NCBI RefSeq assembly: GCF_031585635.1
Contig: NZ_CP134196.1
Span: forward strand, 2,356,001-2,420,000
DNA length: 64,000 bases
Direction: 5' to 3'
From: Paraburkholderia sp. FT54
GTDB taxonomy: Bacteria > Pseudomonadota > Gammaproteobacteria > Burkholderiales > Burkholderiaceae
Each line of letters opens with the position of its first letter. Position 1 is the first letter of the stretch. The translations under genes were made by a program, and so were the position numbers. The notes beneath the pieces were generated by a model. It did not search any database. It saw only the letters and a list, made by a program, of their open reading frames with translations, and was not told where the DNA came from. Positions 33,728 to 41,863 of this stretch are shown piece by piece.

Positions 33728-36301
33728 TCAATCCCCCGGCACGGCCCCAAGATCGCCTCGCGCCTTGGCCAAAGCGAAATACGTCTGCAACGCGGGGGCC
33801 GAGTGGTCGCTCAACGAGCAGATTCGCGCCAGCCAGTCGGCCTCCGCGGGCCATTCACCTTCCACCACGCGCGGATAGATCTGCCGCACGAACTGATGCA
33901 GAGCCTTTGCGCCGATATTGCCGCTGATGCCTAGCAGAACGTGCAAGGCTCCGTGTGTCGCTTCGAGGTCGCGTGCCGCCACGCTGGCGGCGAGTTGCGC
34001 CACAGTCGAGCGGATTTGCTCGATGCCGTTAAGGAACGTCTGGTCCAGCAAATCGAGCGCCACCAGTTCTTCAAGGTGTTTCTCGTCGAGCAGCGGCCCT
34101 TCCTTGATCGGCGCAGGTCTCGCGGCTTGCACGGCGGGCGGCTGCGCTGGCTCCTCTTTGGCTGGCGCGTGCGACGCGCGTGGCTGGGCAAACTGTCTCG
34201 CAAGGGAAGCAAACAGGGAGCCGATCTGAACAGGCTTGATCATGACCTCGTTCATGCCCGCGGCGAGGCATGCCTGCACGGCTTTCATGTCGGATTGGCC
34301 GGTCAATGCAACGATGGGGACGTGAGCATTTGAATCGGCACGGGCGCGAATCAACGCAGTCGTTTCCACGCCGCCCATTCCCGGCATGTTCATATCCATG
34401 ACGATGGCGTCGATGGCGCCATTCTCCTGCAGCCTGGCCAGCACGGCCGGCCCATGTTCGGCCTCGACGACACTTGCGCCGCAACGCTCCAGATAACCTT
34501 TGGCAATCCGCCTGCTATAGGTGTCGTCGTCCGCCACCAGAATCGTTTTGCCGGCGAACCCGTCGAACGGGTGGCTGTGAAGGTGCCGATTGCCGCTTTC
34601 GAAGAGCGTCTGGAGCGCCGTGATCAGGTCCACCGCGCTGGCGGGTTTGCTGATCATGTCGTCCATGCCGGCGCGCCGGGCGAGCACGCGCGTCACATTG
34701 CCCGGCTCCGCCGTATAGGCAGCGATCAGAACGTTCCAGTGTGGGGATTGACGGTCGGCGCGGATCTTCTCGGCGGTGGTATAGCCATCCATGACCGGCA
34801 TATTGATGTCCGTCAGCACGAGATCGCACGGCGTTGACTGTTGCAGCATGCTCAATGCCGCCTCGCCGTGTTCCGCTTCGCTCACGTCCGCGCCCACCCT
34901 GGACAACGCGCGACGGCTTCGCGCCCGCTGAGCGGCATCGTCGTCCACGACGAGAATGCGTTTGCCGGTGAAAAATAGCGTGGCGCGCTCGAAAATCTTC
35001 TGCTCATGCTCTGCCACCTCGCTGCTGGAGACAACGGGGAATTGCAGCGTGAACTGGGTGAATTTGCCGACTTCCGAACGGCAGGCGATCGTGCCGCCGA
35101 AAGCGCGCATCGCGCGCTGGCAATAGGCAAGGCCGAGCCCCGTGCCCGCAGAATTGCCCCCGGTACGGAAAGGCTCGAACAGATGCGGCAGGAGGTCAGG
35201 CGCAATGCCGGGCCCGGTGTCATGAACCAGCACCGTTTGCCGGTCGATCGTGAGCGTGAGCGTCGCCAAAGGATGCGCGGCAATGTGATGGAGCGCGTTC
35301 TTGATCAGATTGAACAGCGTGAACAGATAGACGGTTTCGTCGACCTTGAAGGTGAAATCTTCCAGCACCACGATTCTGACCTTGGCGCGCTCCTTCTGAT
35401 CGCCGAAGCCGTATTCGTCCAGCGCTTTACGCGTGGTGGCCGCCGCGCTCAGATAGATGAAGTGATCCGGGCGGATGGGTTTCGCACTGACTTCGTCCAG
35501 CGTCATGGTGATGATGCGCAGGCCCCGGTCGATCGACAGTTGGCCATGGGCGAGATGCCGATAGAGCAACGCCGCCTTGTCATGCGACAAGGCCGGCGAC
35601 GGGTTGGCGTCCGTCACCGCGGGCAGCGCCTCTTCCATGCGATCCAGCACGTGCCTCAGTTGGCTGAGAGGATTGCGCATTTCATGCGCGATCGAGCCGG
35701 CTAGCGCCCGAAACGCCACATTTTTTGCCTGTGCGACGATGCCCTTCAGGTTGCTGTAACTGAAGGTAAGGCCAGCGAAAATACCGAAGGTAAAAACCGG
35801 CAGATACGTGTAGAGAAATAGCTGCCCATCCACGTGGAGGGACTGCGGAATAACGACACTGGCGCACAGGACTGCGAGGCCGATTCCCAGAATCAGATTG
35901 AGTGCCAACGCAACGAATAACGGAAATATGGCGATCAGGAAAAATACCATGCCCAGCTCGGCCATCGACCAGAGCATCGAATAGTGACCGGCGATCAGGT
36001 AATAAGTGAAAAAAAACGGTAGCGTATAGGCTACCGTTACGAAGTAATACCACGGCAGGAAGCGCACGGCCGAAACGGGCCAGAATCGGCGCAAGAGCAG
36101 CAACGCGCAGGCAGCCGTGCCCAAAGCGCGCATCAGCAGACTTTCATTGGGTTGAGGATCGATATACGTCCACCACAGCCAGTACAGTGGATGTCCGATC
36201 GTACCGATCACGCCCACAGCCAACACGCTATAGTCCGACACCTTGGCCGAGTCATAAACCACTCGGTTGAGATAACGGATGCTCCCGGAAATGGCTCTCA
36301 T
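33728..36301 (-). CDS. CqsS-like hybrid histidine kinase with two receivers and an Hpt domain
   Basis: An 857-residue sensor. About six membrane helices (residues 25-180) resemble the signal-binding region of the Vibrio autoinducer receptor CqsS: GHPLYWLWWTYIDPQPNESL and YTLPFFFTYYL match equivalent CqsS stretches. The H-box AGSIAHEMRNPLSQL has His206; N-box NLIKNALHH and G-boxes DTGPGIAPD and GTGLGL follow. Two receivers carry Asp498 and Asp636, and a C-terminal Hpt domain has His787 in LHVLLGISGNIGA. It starts 28 bp after a KAS III-like ketosynthase gene on the same strand, probably in one operon. CqsS has a single receiver; the extra receiver and Hpt allow an internal phosphorelay. Confidence 0.92.
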   Translation of the reverse strand: MRAISGSIRYLNRVVYDSAKVSDYSVLAVGVIGTIGHPLYWLWWTYIDPQPNESLLMRALGTAACALLLLRRFWPVSAVRFLPWYYFVTVAYTLPFFFTYYLIAGHYSMLWSMAELGMVFFLIAIFPLFVALALNLILGIGLAVLCASVVIPQSLHVDGQLFLYTYLPVFTFGIFAGLTFSYSNLKGIVAQAKNVAFRALAGSIAHEMRNPLSQLRHVLDRMEEALPAVTDANPSPALSHDKAALLYRHLAHGQLSIDRGLRIITMTLDEVSAKPIRPDHFIYLSAAATTRKALDEYGFGDQKERAKVRIVVLEDFTFKVDETVYLFTLFNLIKNALHHIAAHPLATLTLTIDRQTVLVHDTGPGIAPDLLPHLFEPFRTGGNSAGTGLGLAYCQRAMRAFGGTIACRSEVGKFTQFTLQFPVVSSSEVAEHEQKIFERATLFFTGKRILVVDDDAAQRARSRRALSRVGADVSEAEHGEAALSMLQQSTPCDLVLTDINMPVMDGYTTAEKIRADRQSPHWNVLIAAYTAEPGNVTRVLARRAGMDDMISKPASAVDLITALQTLFESGNRHLHSHPFDGFAGKTILVADDDTYSRRIAKGYLERCGASVVEAEHGPAVLARLQENGAIDAIVMDMNMPGMGGVETTALIRARADSNAHVPIVALTGQSDMKAVQACLAAGMNEVMIKPVQIGSLFASLARQFAQPRASHAPAKEEPAQPPAVQAARPAPIKEGPLLDEKHLEELVALDLLDQTFLNGIEQIRSTVAQLAASVAARDLEATHGALHVLLGISGNIGAKALHQFVRQIYPRVVEGEWPAEADWLARICSLSDHSAPALQTYFALAKARGDLGAVPGD

Positions 36302-36329
36302 GTCGTGCTTTATCTTTATTTATCCAGCC

Positions 36330-37367
36330 TCAGAATTTGAAGCTGCTAACGTTGAATGACATGCCGGCGCTGCCGACCCAGCACAGCACTCTGTCGCCCC
36401 GCTTCAGCCGCCCGCTGTCCTTTGCCAGTGAAATCGCGGCCGGGATCGAAGCAGACACGAGGTTTCCGGTCTCCGGATAGATGTGATACATCTTGTCATC
36501 GATCCCTACCTTTGCGCCATAGCCCTGCCACGCTGCCTTGGAGGAAGCGTGGGTAAAGACAATGTCGATGTCTTTCTTTGGAACAGGCAGTTTGGTCAGT
36601 ACGGCGGACAGCTCGTCCGAATTCTTGTGAAGCTCATGGCCGAATGATGTGAAGCGCATGTCGCCGTTCTTCCCGATCCGCTCGGTTGGGTGGCAATACC
36701 CTTCGTAGCCGGGAATGGGAATGGTGCACAGGTCCGATACTTCCGGCTTTGCGCGAAATGCGAAAGTGAAATTATCTGGCTCTTTTGCGACGAGCAAGGT
36801 AGCGGTGGCCGCCTCGCCTATCGTGAACGACGGCAATGTATATTCGATCTGAGCCTGGCTCTTCAACGCAAAATTCCCCGGATAGAGTGGGCCGCCTGCA
36901 AGCATATTGAACTCGGCATTCACAATCATAGCGTTTCTGTACTGGCCGGACTTGAAAAGGCTGTCGATAATCGCCATGGCCCGGGTCCAGCTCATGCAGG
37001 CGTCGACCACATCGAAACATTCCGCATTGACGAAGCCGAGCGTGCTGGCCATCATGTGGCTGTTGCCGGGCTCGAGGAATCCTCTTCCAATACCGACATA
37101 AATAAACAGCTCGATATGTTCCGGCTTCAGATACGTCTCCGATAGCGCCTTGCGCGTCGCCATCGCAACGTGATCGATAGGCGACTCGTGGCTTTCACAC
37201 CAGCGCCGGTTGACCAGCCCGCTTCTGTCGAGCAACGTCTTGATGGTGCGCATCCCCCTGTCGATGTCGCCCTCGTACTCCCTGGAATGAAATCGAATCA
37301 TATCGATTACTTCCTCGTTCGTAACGATCCTGGAGGGCAAACTGACAGCTACGTTCTTAATAAGCAT
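36330..37367 (-). CDS. KAS III-like 3-oxoacyl synthase, possible signal synthase
   Basis: A 345-residue ketosynthase III-fold enzyme. The catalytic triad is visible: Cys124 in VVDACMSWTRAM, His273 in FTHASSKAAW and Asn302 in YPETGNLVSASIP. It therefore should condense an acyl-thioester with a malonyl or acyl unit. It is remote from housekeeping FabH: no fab genes are nearby and the N-terminus MLIKNVAVSLPSRIVTNEEV is family-like but divergent. The ATG at 37367 is used because upstream frame residues do not fit. It is followed by a CqsS-like receptor kinase. KAS III relatives make quorum signals elsewhere (PqsD for alkylquinolones, DarB for dialkylresorcinols), so a role in signal synthesis is a reasonable inference. 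Confidence 0.88.
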   Translation of the reverse strand: MLIKNVAVSLPSRIVTNEEVIDMIRFHSREYEGDIDRGMRTIKTLLDRSGLVNRRWCESHESPIDHVAMATRKALSETYLKPEHIELFIYVGIGRGFLEPGNSHMMASTLGFVNAECFDVVDACMSWTRAMAIIDSLFKSGQYRNAMIVNAEFNMLAGGPLYPGNFALKSQAQIEYTLPSFTIGEAATATLLVAKEPDNFTFAFRAKPEVSDLCTIPIPGYEGYCHPTERIGKNGDMRFTSFGHELHKNSDELSAVLTKLPVPKKDIDIVFTHASSKAAWQGYGAKVGIDDKMYHIYPETGNLVSASIPAAISLAKDSGRLKRGDRVLCWVGSAGMSFNVSSFKF

Positions 37368-37676
37368 AAAGAATCCATGAAAAATAATTGACGCGGTGGG
37401 TAAAAGTACGTTTTTGCGCCTATGGCACGCGAGTATCTGGAACATCAGATACGCGGCCTCGCGGCGCTGGTACATTAACGCGTCCACCGCGATTCATGAA
37501 TAAAGTCCCGTTTTGGCGTGTTGCCAAAGGCAGCGGGAGTCTGCGCCGGTGGTGGTGTTGCAGGGTAGTTTCGGCGGGAAATCAGGGTGTACGGGTATAC
37601 GGGGGAACGCCTCGATTGGCCGCCTCCGTGAGTCACTCACCTGTCCTACGCCCCGACAATGGAGCGGCGTCCGCCT
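37368..37676. promoter_or_regulatory. Promoter region of the ketosynthase/kinase operon
   Basis: A 309-bp gap between the MHYT-GGDEF-EAL gene and the ketosynthase gene, both on the minus strand. It contains a perfect 13-bp dyad GTGAGTCACTCAC (37628-37640), about 260 bp upstream of the ketosynthase start. This could be an operator or, since it follows the MHYT gene stop, part of a 3' structure. No coding frame is convincing. Confidence 0.4.
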
Positions 37677-39776
37677 TCATCCCGTCGACGCAGCGCAGGC
37701 GCCCCCGGTGACGACAATCCGGTCCGCGGCGCCGCGCAGGAACGCAAGGAACTCGGCGGCAGGCAAGGGCCGGCTCATCAGGAAACCCTGCATCTGATCG
37801 CAGGCAAGTTCGCTGAGCGTGCGGAACTGCGACTCCGTCTCGACGCCTTCCGCAACGACCTCGATCTGCAACGCGCGCGCGAGCGTCACGACGGCGGACA
37901 GCAATGCGCTGCCGCGCTGGCCGGCGGTGTCGAGATCGCGCATGAACGAGCCATCGATCTTGATCTGGTCGAACCTGAAACGCTGCAGATAACCGAGACT
38001 CGAATATCCAGTACCGAAGTCGTCGATGGCGACGGTATAGCCGCGCGACTGCAGCGCTTCGATCGTGCGGCTCGTCGTTTCGATGTTCTGCATCGCCGTC
38101 GTTTCGGTGATCTCGAACATCAGGCGACAAGGATCGACTCCAGCCGCATCGATCAGCGCATCGATGCGGGCCACCAGGTCCGGCACACTGAACTGGATCG
38201 GCGAGAGATTCACCGCCACGGCAATCGCAGGCAGCCCTTGCGCGTCCCATAGCGTGATGTTGCGGCAGACCTCACGCAGCACCCAGTCGCCGATCTCGAC
38301 GATGAGGCCCGAGCGTTCCGCGATCGGGATGAATTCGAGCGGAGCAATTTCGCCGAGATCCGGATGACGCCAGCGGATCAGCGCCTCGACACCCGTCACC
38401 GATTGTGATGCAACACTGAATTTGGGCTGAAACGACACGCTGAGTTCGCCGTCGCTCAACGCGCGATTCAGATCGCGTTGCAGGATCAGCGACCTGAGCG
38501 CGGTATGGTTCATTTGCGGCTCGAACACGCGGAACGTGTTGCGTCCGCTTTGTTTGGCAGCGTACATCGCGGCGTCTGCGCTATGAAGCAGTTCATCGGC
38601 ATTGCCGCCGTCGCAAGGATAGAACGCAATGCCGATGCTCGCGCTCACGCGCAGCGGCAGTCCGTTGACGACGATCTCCTGGCTCAGCCGCCGCAGCGCG
38701 CCATTGGCGACCGCCGCCGCGAACGACACATCGGCCACGTTTTCCAACACGATCACGAATTCATCTCCGCCGAGGCGCGCGACCATGTCGGTATGACGCA
38801 AGTCCTGGCGCAGACGTTCAGCGCACACTTGCAGCAAGTCGTCGCCGACACCGTGGCCGAGCGAATCGTTAATGGACTTGAAGCCGTCGAGGTCGATGAA
38901 GAGCACGGCGAACATTGATTCTCTGCGCGCGCATTCGGCGACCGCCTGCGCGATGCGCAAAGCGAGTTGCTGGCGGTTCGGCAGCTTCGTCAGCGCATCG
39001 TGCGTGCCGAGATAATGCAGTTGCCGGTTCGCGCGCTTGAGCGAAACGGAGAGGCTGCTCGTATGGTAGCCGAGCAAGGCGAGCGTGCCGACCAGCACGG
39101 TGAACGAGGTCGCAGTGACGACGAGCGCCAGCCAGTTCGCATCGAGCTTTTCGCCGGAGAGGCACAGGCTGCCGGCGGCGAAATTGGCCGCGCTCATGCC
39201 GAAATAGTGCATGCCGGTGATCGCGATCGCCATGATGAAGGCCGCGCCGAGCCGCTTCACGACGAGGTTCTCGGCGTCCGACGTGCGCAGCGTGAAGGCA
39301 AGCCAGAGCGCTGCCATGGAAGCGGCGATCGCCACGCCCACCGAAAGCGCGACCTTCCAGATCGTATAGTCGATCCCCGGCGACATCTGCATCGCCTGCA
39401 TGCCGGTGAAGTGCATCCCGGCCACGCCGACGCCCATGATCGTCCCGGCGACGCAGAGGCGCCTGGGCGACAGCGCGCCACGGCTCGCCGTGGCCAGCGC
39501 GATCAACGACACGCTGATCGCGAGGAACAGCGACGCCGCGGTAATGGAAAAATCGTAGCCGATCGGAATCGGCAGTGAGAACGCGAGCATGCCGATGAAG
39601 TGCATCGACCAGATGCCGACGCCCATCGACACCGCACCGCCGACAAGCCACAACGGCCGCCGCTTCGCACTCGCGAGCGCGTTCAGGCCGCCAGACAGTT
39701 CCACCGCCGTGTAGGACGCGAGGAATGCGACCACCAGCGACAAGCAGACCAGTAAGGGGTTGTAGACACCAGTCAT
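37677..39776 (-). CDS. MHYT-GGDEF-EAL membrane protein
   Basis: A 699-residue c-di-GMP protein. Seven N-terminal helices form the MHYT sensor, with its repeated motif as MHFIGM (58-63), MHFTGM (121-126) and MHYFGM (189-194). The Met and His residues are proposed to bind copper and sense O2, CO or NO. The GGDEF motif is at 336-340, with RHTD five residues before as the inhibition site. EAL starts at 464, with complete catalytic residues (VEALIRW, EITETTA, DDFGTG, IKIDGSF, AEGVET). It lies upstream of, and co-directional with, the ketosynthase/kinase pair. Confidence 0.93.
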   Translation of the reverse strand: MTGVYNPLLVCLSLVVAFLASYTAVELSGGLNALASAKRRPLWLVGGAVSMGVGIWSMHFIGMLAFSLPIPIGYDFSITAASLFLAISVSLIALATASRGALSPRRLCVAGTIMGVGVAGMHFTGMQAMQMSPGIDYTIWKVALSVGVAIAASMAALWLAFTLRTSDAENLVVKRLGAAFIMAIAITGMHYFGMSAANFAAGSLCLSGEKLDANWLALVVTATSFTVLVGTLALLGYHTSSLSVSLKRANRQLHYLGTHDALTKLPNRQQLALRIAQAVAECARRESMFAVLFIDLDGFKSINDSLGHGVGDDLLQVCAERLRQDLRHTDMVARLGGDEFVIVLENVADVSFAAAVANGALRRLSQEIVVNGLPLRVSASIGIAFYPCDGGNADELLHSADAAMYAAKQSGRNTFRVFEPQMNHTALRSLILQRDLNRALSDGELSVSFQPKFSVASQSVTGVEALIRWRHPDLGEIAPLEFIPIAERSGLIVEIGDWVLREVCRNITLWDAQGLPAIAVAVNLSPIQFSVPDLVARIDALIDAAGVDPCRLMFEITETTAMQNIETTSRTIEALQSRGYTVAIDDFGTGYSSLGYLQRFRFDQIKIDGSFMRDLDTAGQRGSALLSAVVTLARALQIEVVAEGVETESQFRTLSELACDQMQGFLMSRPLPAAEFLAFLRGAADRIVVTGGACAASTG

Positions 39777-40319
39777 CGGCCCTCTCTCTCGTTTGTATCA
39801 GTCTTATGCGACTGTTTCTTCTTCTTGCGTCCGGGAGCTGGCTTCCGCGAGCCGCGCCGCATCAGTGCAGCGGCAGATAGTCCCCGCTGCTTTAACGGCA
39901 TCCTGGCGGATAACTTTATGCTTTTCGGTCAAGAATGTGACCTCATCCGCCGCGTGCGCCCTGCGCTTGCTTCGAACGACTAAACTCGGTTTCGGTCTTT
40001 CGAGGGGCGCTTGTCCGCGCACTCGTATGGAATGCGGGCCGCAGCTGCGGCTGCGGAGCTGGAGGGTAAGGCCGCGGGCTCCGCGATTGCACTCTTTTTC
40101 GCGCCCATTCTGAGTCACAGGCTCGGCTACGAATAGTCACCCTTCACGTCTCAAGCCTTCGCAGGTTCTTTGACGAGTCGCGACTATCGGCTCAATGACA
40201 TCCGGCACGCCGTTCTGCTGGCAAATCTGCCTCTTCAGCTTGTCAAAACGTGTCCGGCGGAAACGCCAGTGAGAAAGGCAGCGGCCACCCATCGCAAGCC
40301 ATGCGAGAAAAGAACGAGT
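39777..40319. other. Intergenic region, nothing recognised
   Basis: About 540 bp between the MHYT protein gene (start) and the DUF3331 gene (end), both minus strand. Open frames of about 100 codons exist on both strands, but none has a family resemblance, a credible ribosome binding site or sensible composition. It probably contains the promoter of the MHYT gene. Confidence 0.35.
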
Positions 40320-40715
40320 TCAGGTTGCTGCTGCATTGTCGAGAACGGACGTCAGGATCATTGCGCCCGCATTGCGGGGCGCCGGCCGGCAGGGACGCGG
40401 CGTGTACACCGCGTCGCCGCGACGAATCGCGCGCCCGCTCATCGCGCAGATGCCCACGGTGCGAGCCCGCGTTGCGCACCAGATCTGGTCGCCATAGCAG
40501 CAGCGCGTTGAGTCGCGCCAGGAGATCGTCGCCGTCGACGGCGTCTGCCGCTCCAGCAGGCTCACCGTGACGCCGTGCAGCGCCGCACGGTCCGCACGAC
40601 GCGCCACGTCGCCGTCATTCGGCCCACTGGCGCGGTCTTTCGACCCGCTCGCGGGCACGGACAACAGGCCGATGGTTTGCATCCACGGATCGATCATATT
40701 TGCGTTTGCCAGCAT
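40320..40715 (-). CDS. DUF3331 domain protein
   Basis: A 131-residue protein of a Burkholderiales-restricted family. The core reads LLERQTPSTATISWRDSTRC, CYGDQIWCATRARTVGICAM, SGRAIRRGDAVYTPRPCRPA and PRNAGAMILTSVLD. Several Cys residues (CCYGDQIWC and GICAMSG) suggest a small metal-binding or DNA-linked fold; function is unknown. AGGAG is 8 bp upstream of the ATG. A 53-codon frame ends 21 bp before it on the same strand. Confidence 0.78.
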   Translation of the reverse strand: MLANANMIDPWMQTIGLLSVPASGSKDRASGPNDGDVARRADRAALHGVTVSLLERQTPSTATISWRDSTRCCYGDQIWCATRARTVGICAMSGRAIRRGDAVYTPRPCRPAPRNAGAMILTSVLDNAAAT

Positions 40716-40736
40716 GTCGCGACTCCTGTTGAAGAG

Positions 40737-40898
40737 TTACCTGACGTAGACGGACGAATCGAAGACAGCGTCGACGGGCATGCCAGGCGCCGTGACCTGA
40801 ACGGCGCCCGCCGTCACCCGCCCTTGCATGGGCCTCGCGATGCGTCGCGGCGCAATGTCGGCACCGGGTTCAGGGTATGAGAGCAGCGAACTGGTCAT
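40737..40898 (-). CDS. Small hypothetical protein upstream of DUF3331
   Basis: A 53-residue frame, MTSSLLSYPEPGADIAPRRI to FDSSVYVR, ending 21 bp before the DUF3331 gene and possibly co-transcribed with it. A G-rich GGGGCGG lies about 9 bp before the ATG. It has no signal peptide, membrane segment or motif I recognise. It could be real or chance. Confidence 0.38.
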   Translation of the reverse strand: MTSSLLSYPEPGADIAPRRIARPMQGRVTAGAVQVTAPGMPVDAVFDSSVYVR

Positions 40899-41188
40899 GA
40901 AATGTCCGCCCCATAGCGCGATCTGCCTGCGGTCGAAACACCGGCACCGCGATAACTCAAAGTTAATCAAACGAATCTCGCGCGCCTAGCCGTACATTCG
41001 GTTGCCCGAGGTATCGAATGGTTGGGTCAACCTATACGAAGGTTTAATGCGGGCGGGAAATGCGCGAATGCCATAGCCACGCGACGGTGTCCGTTTGCGC
41101 ACGGGAGCGCCACATTGCGAGAGATTCGAGACAGAAACGAACGACGATGCGATTTTCGCCGTTCGATAGGCAAAGATGCCCGCGCGGT

Positions 41189-41863
41189 TCAGCCGCGCTG
41201 AACGCGCGGCGGTGTCGTGGTGCCTGGTGGCGATTTGACGCCGAGGGCTTCCGCCTTCAACACGAAATCGGCAAGCGAGCGCGACTCCATCTTCTTCATC
41301 GCCTGACCGCGGTGAATCTTCACCGTGATTTCACTCAGATTCATTTCAGCGGCGATTTGCTTGTTCATCAGACCGCTCGCGACAAAGGCCATCACTTCGC
41401 GCTCGCGCGGCGTGAGCGACGCGTACCGGCGGCGCAGATCCGCGACCGAGCGGTCCGCTTCACGCCGTTCTTCGTCCTTGCCGAGGGCCGTCGCCACGGC
41501 GTCCAGCATGTCCTGGTCGCGGAACGGCTTCGCGAGAAAGTCCATCGCGCCGGCCTTCATCGCCTTGACCGACATGGCAATATCGCCGTGCGCGGTCATG
41601 AAAATGATCGGCACACGCAATTCGCCCGCCGCAATCCGTTCCTGCACGGCGAGGCCGCTCTGCCCTTTGAGCCGCACATCCAGAATCAGACAGCTCGGCA
41701 CATCCGGCATCCGGAACGCAAGAAATTCATCTGCGGATGCGAACACCTCAACCTGCAAGCCCACCGAGCGCAGCAGCATGCCGACCGCTGCACGCATCGA
41801 CTCATCGTCGTCGACGACATAGACAATCGAGTTACTCGTGGTGTCGCCCGTTTCACTGCTCAT
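41189..41863 (-). CDS. FixJ/NarL-type response regulator
   Basis: A 224-residue two-domain regulator. The receiver has phospho-acceptor Asp62 (LILDVRLKG), acidic pocket DDDES near residues 18-22 and Lys in AKPFRDQD. The C-terminal LuxR-type helix-turn-helix (about 147-210) reads LTPREREVMAFVASGLMNKQ, IAAEMNLSEITVKIHRGQAM. Its ATG lies 11 bp inside the end of the histidine kinase gene, so the pair is translationally coupled. It is the output of that kinase; its target promoters are unknown. Confidence 0.92.
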   Translation of the reverse strand: MSSETGDTTSNSIVYVVDDDESMRAAVGMLLRSVGLQVEVFASADEFLAFRMPDVPSCLILDVRLKGQSGLAVQERIAAGELRVPIIFMTAHGDIAMSVKAMKAGAMDFLAKPFRDQDMLDAVATALGKDEERREADRSVADLRRRYASLTPREREVMAFVASGLMNKQIAAEMNLSEITVKIHRGQAMKKMESRSLADFVLKAEALGVKSPPGTTTPPRVQRG

